A stretch of 9,330 bases of DNA from NCBI GenBank assembly GCA_964601355.1, contig CAZRNB010000113.1, positions 1 to 9,330 of the forward strand. Reading direction: 5' to 3'. A program made the position numbers and the translations under genes. This document shows, in pieces, positions 1 through 4,934 of the stretch; within the stretch, counting starts at the first letter, position 1; each line of letters begins with the position of its first letter. Under the pieces are notes generated by a model. That model did not search any database and was not told the DNA's origin. It was given only the letters and a program-made list of their open reading frames with translations. The stretch is from CAZRNB01 sp964601355. GTDB lineage: Bacteria > Planctomycetota > Phycisphaerae > Sedimentisphaerales > Anaerobacaceae.

Positions 1-1
1 C

Positions 2-538
2 TGCGGCCAAAAGAAAAAACAAGATAGAATTACCATTGATAAAATTGACCTGCCACACGTGGATATTGTAGCTGATATGGAAAACGGCCTTCCTTTCTTA
101 CCAGATAACTCGGTTGATGAAATTCACTGCAGAAGCGTTCTCGAACATATAGAAAATTTCGAGAACTTAATGCGGGAGATTGTTAGAGTGCTGAAAAAAC
201 ATGGCAAAGTTTATGTTTTTGTGCCTCACTTTTCCAATCCCTATTACTACTCAGACTACACACACAAAAGATTCTTTGGTCTATATTCCTTTTACTACTT
301 TGTGGACACAAATAAACAGCTAAAACGGAAAGTTCCCAATTTTTATACAGATATAAGAATAAATATTATTTCACAGCACCTCTTGTTCAACTCTCCTTTT
401 TGGGTGACACGTCAAATCAGGAAAATCTTCGGTTTTGTATTTAACTGCCATCATTCGCTACAAGAGCTCTACGAAGAAAAACTGTGCTATATATTCCCTT
501 GTTACGGCATAGAGGTGGTTTTCACCGCGGAAAAGTAA
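2..538 (+). CDS. Class I SAM-dependent methyltransferase, C-terminal part (5' end outside the window)
   Basis: The frame is open from base 2, so the GTG at 59 is probably internal and the true start lies left of the window; 178 residues are visible. The first residues read CGQ, which looks like the end of the glycine-rich SAM-binding motif I (DxGCG). Then come an acidic strand (TIDKIDLPHVDIVADMENGLPF, with visible residues about 11-32), the PDNSVDEI strand and VLEHIENFENLMREIVRVLK (about 46-65), and the GKVYVFVPHFS strand. This order is that of Methyltransf_11-type enzymes. The tail (about 80-178) is rich in aromatic residues (YYYSDYTHKRFF and onward) and may form a substrate lid. The acceptor is unknown. 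Such enzymes are frequent in polysaccharide and LPS clusters, but only one edge of the neighbourhood is visible. It converges with lpxI, leaving 14 bases between the stops and no room for a separate terminator. Confidence 0.85.
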   Translation, partial: CGQKKKQDRITIDKIDLPHVDIVADMENGLPFLPDNSVDEIHCRSVLEHIENFENLMREIVRVLKKHGKVYVFVPHFSNPYYYSDYTHKRFFGLYSFYYFVDTNKQLKRKVPNFYTDIRINIISQHLLFNSPFWVTRQIRKIFGFVFNCHHSLQELYEEKLCYIFPCYGIEVVFTAEK

Positions 539-552
539 CAACTACAAGTGAC

Positions 553-1374
553 TCAACAGCCCAGGACGGCTATACCGAATTGGTCAGCCAGCTTTATAGT
601 TTCGGACTTGTCGATAATTATGGATTTATCCGCCTCAACAACCAGGCATTTGCCCCCATTCTTAGCTAAACTTCTGATTGTTTCCGGTCCCACACACGGA
701 ACATCAAAACGCATATCCTGCCTCGGCTTGGAAGCTTTAATCAGCGTCCAGCCGCCGGATTTACATAATTGGCCTGCTCGCTCAATCATTTCCGCAGTAC
801 CTTCTATAGCTTCAACAGCAAGCACTTCTCTTTCTTTCACTGCAATCGCCTGGCCGATGTCCAGCTCACCGAGCTTCTTGACTATCTGCCAGCCGAATTC
901 AATATCTCCCTGTGCCAAAGCACTCGGCTGATGCTTTGTCATTAGGCCGGATGATGCCAAATGCTCTTTACAGTACATCGTGGAATTCTCCAGTATAATA
1001 CCACCGGTTGCCAGCTCATCCGCTACCGCGCATAAAACCGAATCGTTCAGCTTATTTTTGCCTCGCAGCCGCCAGTAGTATATTCTAAATGCCCTCCAGT
1101 CCGGCAAATACTGAAGGATTCGACATGGCGTAAACAGCCGGTTCTTAGCAACTCGGCCAACCATTATTGTCCTGGTTACATTGTGTTTTCTTAACTTGCG
1201 TATCCAGCTACCTGGCCGAGCAATAGCTACTCTATAAAACACATCAACTTCATCAGCTAAGCTATTCTCTGCACTATCTGCCAAACCAACACAAATCACC
1301 CTTAATCCTGCCTTCCTGGCACCAGCAGCTACCAAAAAGGGCAACCTGCCTCCCCCAGCGATTAAACCAAGCAA
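553..1374 (-). CDS. lpxI: UDP-2,3-diacylglucosamine pyrophosphatase LpxI
   Basis: Cytosolic enzyme of lipid A synthesis. It hydrolyses UDP-2,3-diacylglucosamine to lipid X (2,3-diacylglucosamine 1-phosphate) and UMP, replacing LpxH in many phyla. The 273-residue length is usual for the family. Seen: N-terminal LGLIAGGGRLPF (2-13), a central MVGRVAK motif (71-77), KNKLNDSVL (106-114), the C-terminal-domain signature DIGQAIAVKEREVLAVEAIEG (172-192) and KPRQDMRFDVPCVG (216-229), whose aspartates (D220, D224) correspond to the conserved metal/catalytic segment. The usual EGTD reads EGTA here (A194). The start is TTG. It is the only ATG, GTG or TTG codon between the in-frame stop at 1411-1413 and the conserved LGLIAG, and there is no clear Shine-Dalgarno beyond purine-rich heptamer repeats directly upstream. 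It lies 103 bases behind lpxD, its pathway predecessor, and is probably co-transcribed with it. Confidence 0.93.
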   Translation of the reverse strand: MLGLIAGGGRLPFLVAAGARKAGLRVICVGLADSAENSLADEVDVFYRVAIARPGSWIRKLRKHNVTRTIMVGRVAKNRLFTPCRILQYLPDWRAFRIYYWRLRGKNKLNDSVLCAVADELATGGIILENSTMYCKEHLASSGLMTKHQPSALAQGDIEFGWQIVKKLGELDIGQAIAVKEREVLAVEAIEGTAEMIERAGQLCKSGGWTLIKASKPRQDMRFDVPCVGPETIRSLAKNGGKCLVVEADKSIIIDKSETIKLADQFGIAVLGC

Positions 1375-1375
1375 A

Positions 1376-1410
1376 TCTCGTCCATCGTCTTTCGTCTCTC
1401 GTCCCTCGTT
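1376..1410. repeat. Heptamer tandem array 1 (five units, NNTCGTC)
   Basis: Five contiguous 7-base units on the plus strand follow the pattern NNTCGTC: TCTCGTC, CATCGTC, TTTCGTC, TCTCGTC and the variant CCTCGTT. The array ends one base before the TTG start codon of lpxI, so on the lpxI strand it is a purine-rich GACGANN ladder occupying the place of the ribosome binding site. A second short block with the same pattern lies at 1441-1461. The period is exact by reading. Confidence 0.85.
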
Positions 1411-1414
1411 TTAC

Positions 1415-1434
1415 CCACTCGCTTACGCTCGTGG
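1415..1434. repeat. Short imperfect palindrome between two heptamer blocks
   Basis: A 20-base segment has terminal CCAC/GTGG arms (1415-1418 and 1431-1434) and an inner GC/GC pair around the centre TTAC, with two mismatched pairs in between. It sits in the DNA separating heptamer blocks 1376-1410 and 1441-1461. It may be a short interspersed repeat or simply spacer; copy number elsewhere in the genome would decide. Confidence 0.35.
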
Positions 1435-1440
1435 CTCTGT

Positions 1441-1461
1441 TTATGTCTCTCGTCCATCGCT
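1441..1461. repeat. Heptamer block 1b (three units related to NNTCGTC)
   Basis: Units TTATGTC, TCTCGTC and CATCGCT continue the pattern of the 1376-1410 array. The 12 bases TCTCGTCCATCG occur in both blocks (1376-1387 and 1448-1459), so one may be a duplicate of the other. It lies 16 bases downstream of the lpxD stop. Confidence 0.6.
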
Positions 1462-1477
1462 TGTCATGTGGCATAGG

Positions 1478-2551
1478 TCATGGCTCAACATCATCCTCAG
1501 TTGTCTTTTCAGAATCGGATTCAACAGATGAGGTCATTTGCTCAATCTGATTCTGAAGGTTTCGAATATTCTGCCGCATTTCAGGCAGATATTGTATCAT
1601 GCTATACGCACGCTTACCCTGGTTTGCCTCGATAGCTGGCGCACCCAAAACAACCTGGCCGTCGGGAATGTTGTTCACAACGCCGGCCTGGGCTGCGATA
1701 GTAACGTTATTGCCGATGGTGATATGACCTACAATACCTCCCTGGCCGCCCACTACACAGTGATGACCAAGTGTAGTTGAGCCCGCTATTCCTACCTGAG
1801 CGACAAGCAAACAATGTGGACCGATTTTAGTACCATGTCCTATAGTAATCAGGTCACCTAATTTACTGCCCTGACCTATTACTGTATCTCCAAGCGTAGC
1901 TCGTTCGACTCCACAGCAGACACCAATTTCCACATCGTCTTCTATAATAACTCCACCGATCTGCGGTATTTTATGATGTATGCCTTTGTAACTGGCATAA
2001 CCAAAACCATCTTCGCCAATTGATGAATTCGAATTTATAATGACTCTACTACCTAATTTACAGCCATCATAAATGGTAACGTTAGGATATATGATACTAT
2101 CATTGCCGATTTGCACACCCTGCCCTATAAACACACCCGGATAAATTACACAGCCATCCCCTATTCTGACATCATCGGAAATTATTACAAAATCATGAAT
2201 ATGACAATCTACGCCTATCTTCGCACTGTCTGAAACCGAAGCCCTGGAGCTGATTCCAACCTTTTTATGTTTGCGATGGCCATGCAACAATACCATAATC
2301 TGCATAAACGCATAATAAGGATCGTCAGCAACTAAAAGAGGAACTGCGCTTTCGGTAATCTCTTTTCCCACAATTACAGCACTTGCCTTGGTTTCTCTGA
2401 GCTGTTTTTGATACTTGCGGTTGACCAAAAAACTGATATCGCCTTCACATGCCCGGCCTAAGGTAGAGGCCGAATTGATAACAATATTTGGATCGCCACA
2501 GAGCTGACCACCAACATATTCAGCTAATTCGCCTAAAGTTTTTGAAGGCAT
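1478..2551 (-). CDS. lpxD: UDP-3-O-(3-hydroxyacyl)glucosamine N-acyltransferase LpxD
   Basis: Transfers a 3-hydroxyacyl chain from acyl carrier protein to the 2-amino group of UDP-3-O-acylglucosamine, the third step of lipid A synthesis, in the cytosol. Seen: an N-terminal uridine-binding domain (about 1-100, with the FLVNRKY segment at 41-47), then a left-handed beta-helix of hexapeptide repeats (about 100-305) including GEDGFGYA (179-186), the region VERATLGDTVIGQGSKLGDL (215-234) and TIGHGTKIG, whose H239 should be the catalytic base. A helical C-terminus (about 313-340), which in this family contacts acyl carrier protein, is followed by an acidic tail. The 357-residue length is typical. 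The usual proteobacterial NLVQIxHN wording reads DLITIGHG, a variant I associate with Planctomycetota (recollection, not checked). The ATG has a good AGAGG seven bases upstream, and its own likely promoter lies about 100 bases upstream. Confidence 0.95.
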   Translation of the reverse strand: MPSKTLGELAEYVGGQLCGDPNIVINSASTLGRACEGDISFLVNRKYQKQLRETKASAVIVGKEITESAVPLLVADDPYYAFMQIMVLLHGHRKHKKVGISSRASVSDSAKIGVDCHIHDFVIISDDVRIGDGCVIYPGVFIGQGVQIGNDSIIYPNVTIYDGCKLGSRVIINSNSSIGEDGFGYASYKGIHHKIPQIGGVIIEDDVEIGVCCGVERATLGDTVIGQGSKLGDLITIGHGTKIGPHCLLVAQVGIAGSTTLGHHCVVGGQGGIVGHITIGNNVTIAAQAGVVNNIPDGQVVLGAPAIEANQGKRAYSMIQYLPEMRQNIRNLQNQIEQMTSSVESDSEKTTEDDVEP

Positions 2552-2589
2552 AAAAACGCCTCTATGATATTCACTGTAAAATATAATTC

Positions 2590-2607
2590 GGTACTACGCT
2601 TGGTACC
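2590..2607. repeat. Small inverted repeat in the lpxD leader
   Basis: Arms GGTAC (2590-2594) and GTACC (2603-2607) flank an 8-base loop. The repeat lies in the presumed 5' untranslated region of lpxD, about 40-55 bases before its ATG. The stem is short and no T-tract follows on the minus strand, so it is not a convincing terminator. It could be an mRNA hairpin or chance. Confidence 0.3.
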
Positions 2608-2654
2608 TTTAAGAGCCGGTAAAACATATTTTATCATTAATACCGACCCAGGCT

Positions 2655-2682
2655 ATTATAATAAAAAAGCTCATGTGGTCAA
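2655..2682 (-). promoter_or_regulatory. Sigma-70-like promoter for lpxD-lpxI
   Basis: On the minus strand, TTGACC (2677-2682) is followed after 16 bases by a perfect TATAAT (2655-2660). This predicts a transcript starting near 2648 with a leader of roughly 95 bases before the lpxD ATG. It begins 10 bases beyond the GT9 stop, suggesting lpxD-lpxI can be transcribed independently of the upstream genes. The T6 run inside the spacer could also assist termination of the upstream transcript, but the hairpin before it is only three pairs. Confidence 0.6.
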
Positions 2683-2691
2683 CAGCAGTAT

Positions 2692-3750
2692 CTAACTCAA
2701 AGGCAACAAAACATCCAGAAGCTTCCGCTGCAAGGATGCTAATGGTTCCTTGGCAAACTTTGCACTTCGTTTCTCAAATACCGTTACAGCCGGCCCGATT
2801 GGTCTGTAAATCGCCGGGTCCGTTGGGCCGAAAACAGCCAATGTCCGGATGCCTAAAGCCGCCGCTAAGTGCGTAATGCCACTATCATTACCAATAAATC
2901 CATCCGCACAGCTCAAAAGTCCCAGGACCTGTGTAAGCGATAAATCCGTTAGACACTTGGCTACTTTATTTATGTCTTTAATTTTCGTCCTGGGAAATCT
3001 ATGCAGCTCAGCCGGTCCCAGCAAAAATACCACTTCGATACCTCCTAAACTGACATTCTCCGCCACAGCCAAAAAATTATCCAGGTGCCAACACTTGTTC
3101 AATCCACCACTGCCAGGATGGATTACTATAAGCTTCTTTGAAAAGTCAAAGTCTATCTCCTTCAATAATTCTTTGCCTCCATCTCTATCCGCTTTGGTAG
3201 CTTTTATAAGGATATCATCAGACGGAATGTTCCTGTCCTCCAGAGACAAACCACCCTGGCTGATGAGCTGCTGTGTGTAGAATTTGGTTAAATGTTGGCA
3301 GAAATCCTTAGGTGGCTTCAACGATAGCGTTATCACTTCCGCGCTATGGCTGCAATTGGCGGTGAAAATCAGATTTTGCTCAAAATTACTATTTGGCTCA
3401 CCCAGAAATGTCACAATCCAGGCATAATCATCAAAAGCATTTATCAAAGGGTCTCTATCCGCAAGGTCAAACGTCTTCGGCTCAACAAACAGCCGATGTA
3501 AATCCGCTGAATCCATGGAGCGGATGCCGTCAATACACGTTCTGCCCGGCAAAACTCCAATATACTCAGTGTGCCCTACGACATCTACTCCACCTAATTG
3601 CATAGCCTCCTTCATAAACTTAGCTAAAGGCAAAGTTAATATGCAATCACCGATTGCCCCCGGCTGTAATATTACCGCTCGCTGCATTTCTCTTTCTATT
3701 TGAGCTACCTTCTGCTGGAGCAAATCGAGAATGTCACCTTCTACAGGCAT
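2692..3750 (-). CDS. Glycosyltransferase family 9 (ADP-heptose:LPS heptosyltransferase-like)
   Basis: A GT-B fold enzyme of family GT9, which typically transfers heptose from ADP-heptose to the LPS inner core at the cytosolic face of the inner membrane. Seen: the N-terminal acceptor-domain motif ILQPGAIGDCILTLPLAKF (27-45); the linker to the donor domain IVIHPGSGGLNKCW (208-221), with the family K..W; VVFLLGPAELHRF (240-252); CLTDLSLTQVLGLLSCADGF (266-285); GNDSGITHLAAALG (287-300), a hallmark of the family; and FGPTDPAIYRP (307-317). The ATG at 3750 gives a 21-residue helical extension before the usual start. M22 (ATG at 3687) would make a classic GT9 N-terminus, and neither start has a good Shine-Dalgarno. 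Exact sugar and acceptor cannot be read. The position before lpxD/lpxI supports a lipid A or core role (inference). Confidence 0.88.
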   Translation of the reverse strand: MPVEGDILDLLQQKVAQIEREMQRAVILQPGAIGDCILTLPLAKFMKEAMQLGGVDVVGHTEYIGVLPGRTCIDGIRSMDSADLHRLFVEPKTFDLADRDPLINAFDDYAWIVTFLGEPNSNFEQNLIFTANCSHSAEVITLSLKPPKDFCQHLTKFYTQQLISQGGLSLEDRNIPSDDILIKATKADRDGGKELLKEIDFDFSKKLIVIHPGSGGLNKCWHLDNFLAVAENVSLGGIEVVFLLGPAELHRFPRTKIKDINKVAKCLTDLSLTQVLGLLSCADGFIGNDSGITHLAAALGIRTLAVFGPTDPAIYRPIGPAVTVFEKRSAKFAKEPLASLQRKLLDVLLPLS

Positions 3751-3768
3751 AACCTAAAGCCATATATA

Positions 3769-3796
3769 TTGAGTTTTGAGTTTTTAGTTTTGAGTT
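3769..3796. repeat. Heptamer tandem array 2 (four units, TTGAGTT)
   Basis: Four contiguous 7-base units on the plus strand: TTGAGTT, TTGAGTT, TTTAGTT and TTGAGTT, at 3769, 3776, 3783 and 3790. The last unit runs into the mnmA stop codon (3796-3798), so the array starts exactly at the end of that gene and fills most of the 45-base gap before the GT9 gene. The unit sequence is unrelated to the arrays at 1376 and 4885, but the period is the same. Confidence 0.85.
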
Positions 3797-4866
3797 TATT
3801 CCATTGCCTTGTCAATCCAACCGGCTCCTATAACCCTGCTGTTGTTTCCTTCCTGAACATAGAAAGCAGCAAGCTGCCCCGGGGTTATGGCAGATTTTGG
3901 CTCATCAAATTCCACTAATACGCCATCGCCCTGTAAAATAACCTTCGCAGATGCACCTTTATCATTATAGCGTATTTTTACCCTAATGAGAAAAGATGCT
4001 GCACCAGACTGAATTGATGGTTCATCGATTAGCCAATTCACATCAGTCGCATGAAGCCTTCCGTGCATAAGCTCTTCTTTTGGGCCGAGAGTGACCGTAT
4101 TACTTTGGGCATCAATCTTTACCACATAGCAGGGCTTACCCATCGCAATCCGCAAACCTTTACGTTGGCCGATAGTAAATCGATGGATACCATGATGTTC
4201 GCCCAGGATATTATCACTGCTATCTATTATATTGCCATCCTTAACAAGTTCGGGCCATTGCCTCTCAATCGCCTCTGCATAATCGTGGTCAGGTATAAAA
4301 CATATTTCCTGAGACTCTGCCTTTTGTGCGGTATCCAAGCCAAACTTCGCTGCCATTTCCCGCGTCTGAGTCTTTGAGAAACTGCCCATCGGCAAGATGA
4401 TATACGGCAATATCTTACTGTCAATCATTGACAAAGCATAAGATTGGTCTTTAGCATTATCAGCAGCCTCATAGAGGCCAAATTTCCCATTATACTCAAG
4501 GATTCTGGCATAATGGCCAGTAGCAAGAAACTCAGCCCCTTTACTTCGTGCAAAATCCCAAACTTTGCCGAATTTCATCAATTTATTGCATAAAACACAA
4601 GGATTGGGTGTTCGGCCTCTCTTATACTCGCTAAAAAAATAATCAAAAATTCGCTCAAAATCTCTGCGAAGGTCAAGCACATAAAGTTTTATACCCAGCT
4701 TTTCGGCAACATTTTCAGCATCGGCCAGTGAACAGTTACTGTATTCACTTGTAATCATAAAAACGCCGGTACAATCGTAGCCGGCCTGGAGCAGCAAAGC
4801 GGCAGCGGTTGAACTATCCACTCCGCCGCTAATCGCAACGAAAACCTTCTTGCCATTATGAAACAT
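3796..4866 (-). CDS. mnmA: tRNA-specific 2-thiouridylase MnmA
   Basis: Thiolates uridine-34 at the wobble position of tRNA-Lys, -Glu and -Gln (s2U34), using ATP and sulfur delivered by a persulfide relay. Seen: the PP-loop SGGVDSS (13-19) for adenylation, the catalytic cysteine in GRTPNPCVLC (C90; C93 close by), ATGHYAR (115-121), the tRNA-binding segment KDQSYAL (139-145), the second catalytic cysteine in ESQEICFIPD (C189), the central-domain motif FTIGQRKGL (230-238) and the C-terminal beta-barrel ending in ITPGQLAAFY and VIGAGWI. The 356 residues are full length. The ATG has only a weak AAGACAAG upstream, and no other in-frame start fits the N-terminus. It lies 68 bases behind the FG-GAP gene and 45 before GT9. 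It has no obvious functional link to the lipid A genes, so it is probably a housekeeping passenger in a shared transcript. Confidence 0.96.
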   Translation of the reverse strand: MFHNGKKVFVAISGGVDSSTAAALLLQAGYDCTGVFMITSEYSNCSLADAENVAEKLGIKLYVLDLRRDFERIFDYFFSEYKRGRTPNPCVLCNKLMKFGKVWDFARSKGAEFLATGHYARILEYNGKFGLYEAADNAKDQSYALSMIDSKILPYIILPMGSFSKTQTREMAAKFGLDTAQKAESQEICFIPDHDYAEAIERQWPELVKDGNIIDSSDNILGEHHGIHRFTIGQRKGLRIAMGKPCYVVKIDAQSNTVTLGPKEELMHGRLHATDVNWLIDEPSIQSGAASFLIRVKIRYNDKGASAKVILQGDGVLVEFDEPKSAITPGQLAAFYVQEGNNSRVIGAGWIDKAME

Positions 4867-4884
4867 CTTGTCTTACACAAAACC

Positions 4885-4929
4885 TCGTTACTCGATGTTC
4901 GATGAGTATCGAGTATCAAGCATCGAGAA
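4885..4929. repeat. Heptamer tandem array 3 (TCGAnnn-type, two blocks of three)
   Basis: Plus-strand units TCGTTAC, TCGATGT and TCGATGA (from 4885, 4892 and 4899), then after a three-base slip TCGAGTA, TCAAGCA and TCGAGAA (from 4909, 4916 and 4923). Because TCGA is self-complementary the array also contains nested inverted repeats: CTCGATG (4891-4897) with CATCGAG (4921-4927), and TCGAT with ATCGA (4899-4903 and 4908-4912). It fills most of the 68-base gap between the FG-GAP gene stop and the mnmA start. It could fold as RNA, but it has no adjoining T-tract and so is not a standard terminator. Confidence 0.75.
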
Positions 4930-4934
4930 CGAAT

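Noticed and set aside
59..61. GTG at 59 as the true start of the methyltransferase
   Set aside because: The frame stays open to base 2 and the preceding codons (CGQ..., then an acidic strand) match the SAM-binding core, so the gene begins left of the window.
548..931. 127-codon plus-strand frame opposite lpxI
   Set aside because: It is antisense to a well-supported LpxI coding region and shows only the low-complexity serine/proline/isoleucine content of a shadow frame.
1376..1461. Possible CRISPR array or minisatellite of mobile origin
   Set aside because: Units are seven bases with no spacers and no cas genes nearby; the repeats are simple tandem heptamers.
1274..1474. Small minus-strand frame of 66 codons with a WTRD/DERRWTR pattern
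   Set aside because: Its periodic peptide simply translates the heptamer array, and the rest overlaps lpxI in another frame. No ribosome site and no family resemblance.
2655..2690. Rho-independent terminator after the GT9 gene (T6 run)
   Set aside because: The stem ahead of the T-run has only about three pairs; the segment is better explained as promoter spacer.
4051..4377. 108-codon plus-strand frame opposite mnmA
   Set aside because: It overlaps conserved MnmA motifs on the other strand and resembles no protein family.
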